From Pachypanchax playfairii (taxonomy: Eukaryota > Chordata > Actinopteri > Cyprinodontiformes > Aplocheilidae), in the NCBI GenBank assembly GCA_006937955.1, contig SSNP01000308.1:266616-330615 (forward strand): a DNA stretch of 64,000 nt, in the 5' to 3' direction. This document shows, piece after piece, positions 13,535-22,577 of this stretch. Position 1 is the first letter of the stretch. Every line of letters starts with the position of its first letter. Made by a program: the position numbers and the translations under genes. Under the pieces are notes generated by a model. It saw nothing but the letters and a program-made list of their open reading frames with translations, was not told where the DNA came from and searched no databases.

Positions 13535-14130
13535 TTGTATTTCTGACCTCCTGGGGACCCGTTTCCTGACTTTTACTATCTTTCTGGGGTCCGAGGGTTC
13601 TTGTGGGGACCGAAGCCTGGTCCCCACGAGGGGGACTCCCCTTTTTAGGGTTAGGGGTTAGGTTTATAGGTATGGTGTGAATAGAGTTTTAGTTAGTCTT
13701 AGGGTTAGTTATAGATCAGTAATGGTTAAGGTTAGGAAAAGGGTTTGGGTTAGGTATAAATCTAGTTACTAAAATCAATGGAAGTCAATGGACGGTCCCC
13801 ATAAGGATACCAAAACACACTTGTGTGTGTGTGTGTGTGTGGGTTTGTATTTCTGACCTCCTGGGGACCCGTTTCCTGACTTTTACTATCTTTCTGGGGT
13901 CCGAGGGTTCTTGTGGGGACCGAAGCCTGGTCCCCATGGGGGGGACTCCCCTTTTTAGGGTTAGGGGTTAGGTTTATAGGTATGGTGTGAATAGAGTTTT
14001 AGTTAGTCTTAGGGTTAGTTATAGATCAGTAATGGTTAAGGTTAGGAAAAGGGTTTGGGTTAGGTATAAATCTAGTTACTAAAATCAATGGAAGTCAATG
14101 GACGGTCCCCATGAGGATACCAAAACACAC

Positions 14131-14166
<36 letters not shown>

Positions 14167-17100
14167 CTGAGTGATGTTAGCATATTGCTGTTCCCAGTCC
14201 TTCAGCGCCTCCTGCAGGTGTTGTTCCCACAGCGTCTGAATGGCTCTGATCTGGAGCTCATTGTGGGTCAGAAGCTGACGAAGCTCCTCTGGAAACAAAC
14301 CTCATATATAAAAACTTCTCAAAAACTGAATCCTGGTCTGTCGTGTGAGACAGAGATTCTTACTGGTCTCATCGCTGGCTCTGCGGCCCTCCTGGCCCAT
14401 TCGGCTGAGTCGCTGCAGCAGTCTGGCGTTCTCGGCCTTCAGCTCCTTAACAAGGCGCTCAGTAGGACTCTCGTTCACCACAGCCCGGTTCTGAATACGC
14501 TTTGCCCTGAAGCAGAAAGGGGGGGGTTGTAAATAAGGCAAGAAAATTAAACAGTTCCTGCAACTTGCTGCATTAAAGCCGTAAGCTCTCAAGCAGCACA
14601 ATGTTTTTACAGTTTGTTTTGTTGTATTTTTTGAGACATGATCTGTTGCTATTTATGTTGCCATGGAGAATCCAAACACCAAATAAACATGATAGGGAAC
14701 ATCTCATGACCAAGCCAGTCCTTTTGATGCATAATGTGTGTAATAAGACTCGCCAGTCTTTCCTGTGGGGCTTTTGGGGCGTGGTTCATGTATGTTATAT
14801 CAGCATGGTAACTCAAAACCACAATAAAAGTGATCCCAATAATCCCATTACCAAGCTGGATGTTTTAGTGCACTTCTCCACTCAAGCTCTGTTAATTATG
14901 ATGGAAGGACATGATATAAATCGAGTTTAAACCGAGTTTAGAAGTGAAAACAGTTTGTGCTTCTGTTTATTTTAATGACACAAAAAGCAGATCTGTTGAA
15001 TTGTGTGAGTGGAGAAGAGTGTGTGAACGATGGACGTACCTCTCAGCGTAACGCAGTGTAGATAGAGACTCTTCATAGCAGATATCTGCAGGGCTCAGGG
15101 TGGCAATCTTTAAAATTATATCACAACTTATTAATATTAAACTATTCCTGCCAAATAACCAATATCAGTTTCTACAAAGTGTCATTTTACCATAACAGTC
15201 CGACTGTTGCCTCCCAGTGCAGACTGCAGTAACTTGGTCAGGACTGAGTCTCTGTAGGGAATATGAACAACCTTCTTCCCCACTGCCATGTCAGCCAGAG
15301 CACTGAGTCAAATATAAAATGAGAGTATGGGAAACATTAAAAACCCAGATGAAGCTAACGTCATGAAACTACAGGAAGCAGCAGTCCAACCTGATGACGT
15401 TGCCCAGAGTGGTGAGACTCAGGTTGATGGCTGTTCCCTCTTTGAGTCTGTCAGCTTCTGACCCTGATGACCTCTGGCGCTCGCTGCCGGCCAGGTCCAC
15501 CAGGTTGATGTTGGATTGCTTTGTGATGCTCTCTTTAGAAAAGATCTGATGGGACGTTTAATACACTTGTTTAAACTTTAGAAAGAATACAGGAAAAAGC
15601 TCCAGATGAAAAAATAAAAATATAGTAATAATAATAATTATTATTATTTATATTATTATTATATCGTATCGTATCGTATCGTATCGTATTATATTATATT
15701 ATTGTTATTATTATTAAATGAAAACCAAGGGTTCTCACGGACAAGGATTCCAAATTTGCAAACAAATGTGTTAAATGTGACAAAAAGACTTTAAAAAGGG
15801 CAATAATAACTCAAGAATGTGGGTCTGACCAACAGGAACTATATATGAGAACGGAGGAACGACTCATCACAGATCAGATGGGGGGGACTGTTCATACCAA
15901 AAAAGATGTGACAGTAATGAGTCACATGAGAGCGTATTCTGCACTACATACAGTGACATGAGTCAAATATAAAACTCCAGGTGTGATTACTTTCTGTTAT
16001 ATATAATCTACTGAAAAAACACTTAGTTGGTCTTTTTAAATGAAAAAAAAATCTGATCATCAAATAGATAAACAGAAACCTGTAGCATGTTTAAACTATC
16101 AGTAACACTGTGGAGGTGGTCATGTTTTAGCCAGTTTGTTTGTCTGTCTGTTAGCAAGATGACTCAAAAAGTTATGGATAGATTAGGAAAGGCAAGACAT
16201 GGCCCAAGAAAGAAGTGGGTAGATTTTAGGGGTGATCTGGATCACCATCTGGATCCAGGAATGTTTTTTTAGGATTCTTTATTCATTGTGAGATAGAAGC
16301 TGTTTTTAATATTTCTGTATGGAACTCAATGATAAATGTTCCAGGTGTTTTATAAAAAAAAATACAGGGGGAGCTCCAAATGGGTTCTACATGATACCAA
16401 GGATTGATCTGGATCAAAGATTTATCTGGATCATGGACTGATCTGGATCAAGGACTGATCTGGATCATGGACTGATCTGGATCAAGGATTGATCTGGATC
16501 AAGTATTGATCTGGATCAAGAACTGATCAGGATCAATGACTGATCTGGATCAAGGACTGATCTGGATCAAAGACTGATCTGGATCAAGGATTGATTTGGA
16601 TCAATGACTGATCTGGATCAAGGATTGATCTGGATCAAGGATTGATCTGGATCAAGGACTGATCTGGATCAAGTATTGATCTGGATCAAGGATTGATCAG
16701 GATCAAGGACTGATCTGGATCAAAGACTGATCTGGATCAATGACTGATCTGGATCAATGACTGATCTGGATCAAGGACTGATCTGGATCAAAGACTGATC
16801 TGGATCAAGGATTGATCTGGATCAAAGACTGATCTGGATCAAAGACTGATCTGGATCAAGGATTGATCTGGATCAAAGATTTATCTGGATCATGGACTGA
16901 TCTGGATCAAGGACTGATCTGGATCATGGACTGATCTGGATCAAGGATTGATCTGGATCAAGTATTGATCTGGATCAAGAACTGATCAGGATCAATGACT
17001 GATCTGGATCAAGGACTGATCTGGATCAAAGACTGATCTGGATCAAGGATTGATTTGGATCAATGACTGATCTGGATCAAGGATTGATCTGGATCAAGGA

Positions 17101-20100
17101 TTGATCTGGATCAAGGACTGATCTGGATCAAGTATTGATCTGGATCAAGGATTGATCAGGATCAAGGACTGATCTGGATCAAAGACTGATCTGGATCAAT
17201 GACTGATCTGGATCAATGACTGATCTGGATCAAGGACTGATCTGGATCAAAGACTGATCTGGATCAAGGATTGATCTGGATCAAAGACTGATCTGGATCA
17301 AAGACTGATCTGGATCAAGGATTGATCTGGATCAAGGACTGATCTGGATCAAGTATTGATCTGGATCAAGGATTGATCAGGATCAAGGACTGATCTGGAT
17401 CAAGTATTGATCTGGATCAAGAACAGATCAGGATCAAGAACAGATCTGGATCAAGAACAGATCAGGATCAATGACTGATTTGGATCAAAGACTGATCTGG
17501 ATCAAAGACTGATCTGGATCAATGACTGATCTGGATCAAGGACTGATCTGGATCAATGACTGATCTGGATCAAGGACTGATCTGGATCAAGGATTGATCT
17601 GGATCAATGACTGATCTGGATCAAGGACTGATCTGGATCAAAGACTGATCTGGATCAAAGACTGATCTGGATCAAGGATTTATCTGAATCAAGGATTTAT
17701 CTGGAGTGTTACAAAATGGTAAGAAGAAAATCTATTATTTTTAATCTGATGTTTAAATGAATCAGATATCCTGCTGGCTCGGGTCAGATCAGCTTTAATA
17801 AAGACTAGATTATGTTAGAATAAAACATGTTAAACGTTGTCTCAGACTGAAACATGTGAATATTCTTCTACCTGTTTGAGCTGTAGAATAATGAGCATGT
17901 GTGAGCGACTGCTGTTGGCGTTCATGTGAGTAGCAGCTGTGGTTCGAGTCCTTGTTCCTTGTTCCATCAACTGTTCCACCTACACAAACATTATACAAAT
18001 CACACCTTCATTCCTCTTCCTGACCCTCACCAGGTCCAGCTGATTCACCTGCATCTGGAGCGTTTTACAACAAAGACATATTCAGTAATGAATGTTCTAT
18101 GTTATACTAGAACTTTGTACCTGCGGTGCACTCTCACAGGGGACGGTACGGAGACTCTCTACATAAAAACCTCTCTGCATCTCCTCTCTAACTCTGAGTC
18201 CACCAGGAGTACGAGACCCCTGAGACAGCAGGTCAACCACCTCCAGGAGAGGAAAAAAGACAGAGAACCAGGATACAGTTAGTCATTTACCAAAATAAAA
18301 GCACCCCAGGAAGTATATCCAGAAAATAAATGAATAAAGTATTAAACAAATTTGTTGAAAAGCAGCAACATTTTTAAAGAAACCTATGAATTTTAGAAGG
18401 AAAGAAAAATATGGAAGCATTACATTTTAAAACCCTCTGAGGGGACATATATGACCACTGACTTTAATATAGTCCTATGTGCTGTGAAGCTCTCCAGCAT
18501 CTGTAAAACTGACTGGCTACAAGATGCAAAAGAACATCAAACAATTTCTTTCTGAAAACTTGAATAAAATCTGTATTAGTTCATGACATAATGTGCTAAC
18601 GAACAAAAGCAAATGCATGTCTGCAGAAAACACCTCTTAGGGAGGGGTGACTAAAACACCTGGTTCTCTGTTACCTGCTCGTTATAGATTTCCAACATAC
18701 TGAAAAAGACCTGTGAACATATTAAGAACAAACACTTTTCATCACCATGCAGCTTCTGTCAGGATTATATTTCTAATTTAATTAGAAACGATCAAAATTC
18801 TAAGCGAAGTGCAAAAAAAAAAACTAAACTAAAACCATATAAAGTTATTTTTACCTGACACTGTCTGTTTTCTTGGTTTTCTCTGATTGCTTGGAACAGT
18901 CGGTCACAGAGTGTAGGAACCAGACCTTTGTTCGGCCCGTAGCCCATCATGGAGTAACTCTTCCCCGAGCCAGTCTGGCCATATGCTAACAGTGTGGCAT
19001 TGTAACCCTAAACATATTATTTGAGGTCATCCATTGAGAGCATCATGGTATAAACTGTTTTGGACCACCAACATCGAGGTATCTACCTGCAGTGCATTCT
19101 CCAGTATTCCTTCTCCCAGATCCTGGAACACGCTGGTCTGAAGCATAAATGAATGTTATGAGTAACTAATAGAAACCTCATGATCATATCTAATCTACTC
19201 AGATCCACATTCCTGTTAGGAGCTGACCTGGTCAGCGTATCGTCCTCCTGGTTCTTCAGGAATGTACAAGCCTCTGCGGTCTTTTGTGAAGCCACTGTGG
19301 GACCAATAAGCATAATCGAAACAGAAGGACCGTCGGTTCTGAGAGTCACGCGGGTCCTGGATGTTGATGGAGGTCGACGTCATAGAGATGATGCAGCGGC
19401 TGCCTGCATCCCTCTCTCTCTGCAAAGAGCAGATAAACAAGAAATGATGATTATTAAAGACTTGCTAGGATTTTTGTTTTTAATAGTAAAAGTGTGAGAA
19501 TGATAAACCTCAACAACAACCTGTACAGCTACCGTTAACAGTTTTCTAATGTCTCCTTAAAAAGACAAAATGTATTTTAATTGATTTTGTTATTAACATT
19601 CCAACTTCAGGTAGTTTTAAATGTGATTATTAAATGATTAAAAACTACAAGTTTCTGTCCCAAAGAACACGACAACAGTCTGAGAGTGTGTCTGCTTCTA
19701 CTGGTTTAATGTTTCCAAACACAAAAACACAGAAAACTGCTTCATACTGCAAAAAAACAAAACAAAAACACATCAGTGTGTTAGAAGTGGGACATTTCAA
19801 CCTGCTCCTTGTATCAAGTATCAGGTGAAACAGACTATCAAGCTAGTGTGAGACGACTTGGTCTCAGTTACATGTCCTAGTAAACAGATGCAGACTGTGA
19901 ATCTGTTGGACAGGATGCATCAGTTAATCTACAGGTGGTTTTCTTGACTGTCTTAATCTTCTTTAGCATATTACATACATGTTTCACTGTAAATGACAAT
20001 AAAAGATGTTTCTGATTGGTTTAACTCAGAGTTTAAATCATCATCTAATTTTTACGCCCAACATTCTTTATAGAACTGGAATTACTGATAAAGAGACACG

Positions 20101-20215
20101 TTACATAAAGAACTGAGTATAGAAACAACAGCTGACTGACCTTGTTAAACGGTCGAACTCTGACGGCCACTTTGACACAGTCTTTATTATGAGTGTCTGA
20201 AGCTTTAGCCCTCAT
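5689..20215 (-). CDS. kif28: Kinesin-3-type motor KIF28, complete
   Basis: Plus-end-directed microtubule motor of the kinesin-3 group. The start ATG is at 20215 and the TGA at 5689-5691. Twenty-five exons join in phase to 2874 nt, about 957 aa, close to the ~967 aa I recall for KIF28. In order: motor domain with P-loop GQTGSGKS (exon 4), switch I NANSSRSH (exon 7), switch II DLAGSE (exon 8) and neck motif YAERAKRIQNRAVVNE (exons 10-11). Then come a coiled coil, an FHA domain (exons 13-16), DPFWDP and the conserved NANPLLDHQVHFASVH region (exons 20-21), and a coiled-coil tail ending in GIWS. Exons 13-20 are present twice; counting both copies would add 293 aa in frame. The human orthologue is called KIF28P, a pseudogene, but no disabling change is visible here. 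KIF28 over other kinesin-3 members is supported by length and by adjacency to ahctf1. Confidence 0.88.
6450..8420 (-). mobile_element. LINE relic, probably RTE-like (Rex3-type)
   Basis: Minus-strand degenerate non-LTR retrotransposon in the kif28 intron. From its 5' end: a GC-rich leader (8290-8400); an APE-type endonuclease in pieces (LGTWNV near 8190, then CILEFTPVDERVASPHLRVG at 7900-8000 and WRGVIGRNGPHDLN near 7750); reverse transcriptase at about 6890-7500 (VPLFKKGDHR, LLSLPGKVY, FVDLENAFDRVPRG); and a decayed C-terminal tail at 6460-6560. The segment between endonuclease and RT is deleted, and stops and frameshifts are frequent. The clade is assigned from RT motif style only. Confidence 0.7.
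9112..9688. repeat. kif28 intron 20 with long (AC)n array
   Basis: Contains an uninterrupted AC array at 9445-9512 followed by unique sequence that recurs at offset 2033. The part at 9240-9420 is moderately GC-rich and was not recognised. The AC array is the left edge of duplicated block A. Confidence 0.85.
9689..11327 (-). CDS. kif28: kif28 exons 13-20, copy A (probable assembly duplicate)
   Basis: Every exon of copy B recurs exactly 2033 bp lower: 11237-11327, 11033-11093, 10828-10951, 10612-10747, 10422-10540, 10172-10285, 10000-10092, 9689-9829. I saw no differences in exons or introns in the stretches compared. Because the block is phase 0 at both ends, a real tandem duplication would also be translatable, doubling the FHA region. 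Identity including the introns, together with the 10-N gap between the copies, favours an artefact. This copy is contiguous with exons 21-25. Confidence 0.8.
9830..9870 (-). repeat. (CAGA)n microsatellite forming a 3' splice site
   Basis: On the transcribed strand the array reads (TCTG)n and runs straight into TCAG, the acceptor of kif28 exon 20. The repeat supplies both the polypyrimidine tract and the AG. The same array is at 11863-11903 in block B. Confidence 0.85.
11488..11497. other. Assembly gap, 10 N
   Basis: Ten N characters lie between a GT array (ending 11487) and an AC array (starting 11498). A short nominal N run of this kind marks a gap of unknown size. Confidence 0.99.
11498..13530. 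repeat. Duplicated block B
   Basis: Second copy of block A, starting with an AC array at the gap and ending in the GT array at 13474-13530. It is contiguous with kif28 exon 12 and the upstream motor exons. Confidence 0.93.
11722..13360 (-). CDS. kif28: kif28 exons 13-20, copy B (FHA domain)
   Basis: Exons in transcript order: 13270-13360, 13066-13126, 12861-12984, 12645-12780, 12455-12573, 12205-12318, 12033-12125, 11722-11862. Together 879 nt or 293 codons, entering and leaving in phase 0. The block encodes an FHA-type fold (SASIFIKGLG-like strand, ERHAVFRNE, NGNAVYQ, LILGSNSTYLFIG), the linker with DYDYFQSELAAAEG, and ends in the kinesin-3 motif DPFWDP. Exon 18 uses the donor after GCTGGT; this keeps exon 19 open, whereas the nearby GTGTAG donor would not. 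This copy is contiguous with exons 1-12 and is probably the one to keep in a corrected model. Confidence 0.82.
13531..13820. mobile_element. Short TIR element, unit 1 of tandem pair
   Basis: Begins GGGTTTGTATTTCTGACC..GGGGACC and ends GGTCCCCATAAGGATACCAAAACACAC, which is an imperfect inverted repeat of the start. The middle holds TTAGGG-like words. There is no coding capacity. Bounded on both sides by GT/AC dinucleotides. I recognise it as a repeat widespread in fish, but cannot name its family. Confidence 0.6.
13841..14130. mobile_element. Short TIR element, unit 2 of tandem pair
   Basis: Near-identical to 13531-13820 at an offset of 310 bp, with a few substitutions (for example CCCCACGAGG versus CCCCATGGGG). 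A short GT array (13821-13840) separates the two units and a longer one (14131-14166) follows. Tandem arrangement through the dinucleotide ends suggests unequal exchange or replication slippage rather than two insertions. Confidence 0.6.
14131..14166. repeat. (GT)n array at the kif28 exon 12 donor
   Basis: On the gene strand, exon 12 ends ACTCAG and the intron begins GTACACACAC, so a CA-repeat starts within the donor site. CA-repeats next to donors are known binding sites for hnRNP L; the effect here is not known. Confidence 0.85.
14167..20215 (-). CDS. kif28: kif28 exons 1-12: motor domain, neck and first coiled coil
   Basis: Exons in transcript order: 20141-20215, 19228-19419, 19087-19137, 18855-19007, 18675-18710, 18121-18240, 17872-17979, 15391-15545, 15191-15302, 15040-15107, 14364-14506, 14167-14288. 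All use AG acceptors and GT donors, and the phases agree at every junction. Exon 1 starts with MRAKASDTHNKD followed by the kinesin beta-1 strand VKVAVRVRPFNK. Exon 4 holds the nucleotide-binding P-loop, exon 7 switch I, and exon 8 switch II. Exons 11-12 are Glu/Gln/Leu-rich and likely coiled coil. The intron between exons 7 and 8 holds the 1.3-kb minisatellite. The donor of exon 12 abuts a GT array. Confidence 0.88.
14507..15039. other. kif28 intron 10
   Basis: No exon, RNA gene or recognisable transposon was found. A 109-codon plus-strand open frame (14601-14930) lies here but shows no protein-family resemblance. An imperfect repeat of unknown type cannot be excluded. Confidence 0.4.
15662..15688. 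repeat. (GTATC)n pentanucleotide microsatellite
   Basis: About five units of TATCG/GTATC followed by an AT-rich TATTA run, in the kif28 intron between exons 7 and 8. Confidence 0.9.
16100..16400. repeat. Dispersed fish repeat fragment
   Basis: Contains GTTTGTCTGTCTGTTAGCAA, GATGACTCAAAAAGTTATGG and GGGTGATCTGGATCACCATC, wording I recognise from a very widespread fish repeat; no coding potential. It lies immediately before the 17-bp minisatellite and shares its GATCTGGATC core. Confidence 0.55.
16401..17706. repeat. 17-bp GATC-rich minisatellite with 459-bp higher-order repeat
   Basis: About 77 tandem units of consensus GATCTGGATCAAGGACT, with variants at the last six positions (AGGATT, AAGACT, ATGACT, AGTATT). 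Each unit has two GATC tetramers. Positions 16401-16859 are repeated without a visible difference at 16860-17318. The shift is 459 bp, exactly 27 units. Located in the kif28 intron between exons 7 and 8. Confidence 0.95.
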
Positions 20216-20420
20216 GATGCAGCTGACGGGTATCAGGACAGGAAACAGACTGGGTGATCAGCTCCGCCTCACAGAAACATGCAGCTCTGGGTCGAGTTAC
20301 ACAGTAACACAGGAATCATGGTGTGTGTTATGATATCTGTGTTATTTACATACTTACCTGGAAAGCTGGTTCATTTATAATCGGCTCACTTTAAAGATGA
20401 CATCATCAGTTGGGACAATC
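20216..20420 (-). promoter_or_regulatory. kif28: kif28 5' UTR, leader exon and proximal upstream region
   Basis: The ATG exon has only seven nucleotides of leader (20216-20222) before an acceptor CAG. A donor (CCAG|GTAAGTATG on the minus strand) at 20357/20358 marks the likely 5' non-coding exon, about 20358-20420. No TATA box could be assigned with confidence. Confidence 0.45.
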
Positions 20421-22477
20421 TAAATTCAGATTACTTAATTAGAAACACCAAATAAATAATTATAATAATTACGAAATGAATAAGAATCAGTATTTAAAGA
20501 GATTTTATATTTCTTTGTTTTATGGTTTTTGTGCCCCCCCCCCCCCTTCTACTTAGTCAGGGGAGAAGTGCAGATGAAGTTTCACTTTCACCTCTTCAAG
20601 AGCTATAAATTATAAAAGAGACAGAGAAGCCTGACAGAGCGACAGCTACACACAACATTTACACACTAACAATTATATTCATGACAACATTTAGTGAATT
20701 TTACTCATACGCTCCCAAAACACTTACAGGAGTGATTTACATTAAACAGACATTAAATTTATTAAGCTGAAAGTGAAAGTTTGATGGATGATAGAGATAA
20801 ATAGAAGAACAATCCCAAAAGAAAAGCTGATAGAAAAACTTACAGCTGTAACTGAAGCAAAACCTGCTTCTATAAAGTCCTGATTCAAGGGGGATGAAGA
20901 CTAATGCACATATTTTTAGATCTTTGTCTTTATAGAAAAAATAAAAACGTGAAAACTTCATTTTCTTAAACTTCACATTTATGTGCCAATCTGTAAAATC
21001 CTTCCTGTCAGGTGACAAATTGTGGAAGGTTTGGATATTTTAGAGAGGAACTCTAAATACAAACTTTAAAGTCCCCAAAAAACTTGAGTCCAGTTCCAGT
21101 GTGTATTTCTCTTACCCAAATATAACTTGATGTTCTGTCACAAATTCCTTAAAATTATCTTACCTTTTAATTTTTGTTTCATCTTAAAATATTTGTTCTA
21201 GATTCTAGAACATCTGTGGCACTGCTTGTTCCAAGTCCTCTTTTTAAACCTTTTTTGTGACAAATAGCACCTCCTTGTGGTCACCAAAGGTCAACGCAGT
21301 TTAAAACTTCAAAAAACTAAAACAAAAAATGTAATTTATCCACACCAATAGCAGATTTTATTTGCTTGAAATCTGTTGTTTAAATACATTATAATTATTC
21401 AAAAAGAGTTTGTTTATAATTAGGTTTAATAAAAGTAAAATATCTGTTTTAAGATTATAATTGGTGTGAACACCATCCACTCCATCTAGTCTTTTAAAAT
21501 GTTTTCATTTTGTAAAAACTGAAACATTAACTGAGTGAAGACCTCCACTTACAGCTGTGTGTATAATACTTGTGTCTCCATCAACAGATAAATCTGAGAA
21601 GGAAACTGAAAACTGAACCAAACCACGTGTGATCAGACAGAAATGGAGGCTGAGACAATCACTCAAAGGCACGAGGTTTTAAAGTTCTGCCAAATTTATC
21701 AAAGAACAGTCATAAAAATAAGACATTCAACATACATTCATCAGAAAATAGTCTGCATCCGATGATTGTTGTCATTAAATCGAACATTCTTATTAACATG
21801 TCCCAAATGACCTTTTACATCGACATATTGCTGAACTATTTTTCCCCTTTCTAACAATGTACATCCCTGCGATGGTAAAACGAAATCCTTCAAATCTGAT
21901 TCAAATTTAAGACTAAGACAAAGGCGGTCTGATAAGATGGTCAAATGCATTCAGAGACACTTAAAATTCAAAATAAACATCATTCTTTAGGATTTATTTA
22001 TTAACTTTATTTGGAATATAGCAAAGGACTATATACAGATCTAGCAGTAGATGGACATCTCCACCAGTTGGTTGCTTTTTTCTCTTAAATAGAAAAAAAT
22101 CTGCAGGCCTTGAATTTTTAAAAGAAAAACAACAACAAACTTTTAAAAGAGAATTTAAGTAAAACCTTTTCATCAGAGCCGATTTCTGGTTTTATTAAGT
22201 TCTAAAAAAGCCAAACAGCTTGTTTGTTTCCCTCGTTTCATTCTGTGATCAGAGATCCAGCTGATGAGCGTCAACAAACGTCCATCACAAACAGCTCACA
22301 GACTGAAAAAAAAAAAAAAATCAAGAGAAATCAAGTTAGTATGAGAGAAAGGTAAACTCCAAAAATAAACCTTCATCACGACGCGACTCCTGACCCAAAA
22401 ATATATTATCTCGCTGACGCGGTGTCGGTTTGGATTCTGTTATAAACAGCATGATGAGTCAAAGAAACAGAACCATC
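20421..22477. other. Intergenic, kif28 upstream to ahctf1 3' end
   Basis: AT-rich, with a C run at 20535-20547 and several short open frames that resemble no protein family. It holds the kif28 promoter side and possibly extended ahctf1 3' UTR: further reverse-strand AATAAA words are at about 22190 and 21993. No transposon was recognised. Confidence 0.45.
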
Positions 22478-22496
22478 ATGAGATCAGGCAGATGTT

Positions 22497-22502
22497 TTTA
22501 TT
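22497..22502 (-). terminator. ahctf1: ahctf1 polyadenylation signal candidate
   Basis: Minus-strand AATAAA about 76 nt past the ahctf1 stop codon (TAA at 22578-22580). It is the nearest canonical signal; usage is not shown. Confidence 0.5.
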
Positions 22503-22577
22503 TAAAGGTTCATGACGGATTCGGTTCTGATCTTCGAGCAGCTGTTTGAGGTTCACCGGTTAACACCACCAACCTCC

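Noticed and set aside
13640..14050. TTAGGG-like words as an interstitial telomere
   Set aside because: Only a few degenerate copies (TTAGGGTTAGGGGTTAGG) inside a defined TIR element; not a telomeric array.
9423..14298. Open frames made of alternating Val-Cys or Thr-His (for example 9423-9661, 11419-11727, 13433-13661)
   Set aside because: They are translations of GT/AC dinucleotide arrays and are not genes.
14601..14930. 109-codon plus-strand frame in a kif28 intron
   Set aside because: No recognisable motifs and no supporting splice or promoter signals.
16401..17706. CRISPR-like array
   Set aside because: There are no unique spacers; units are contiguous 17-bp tandem repeats in an animal intron.
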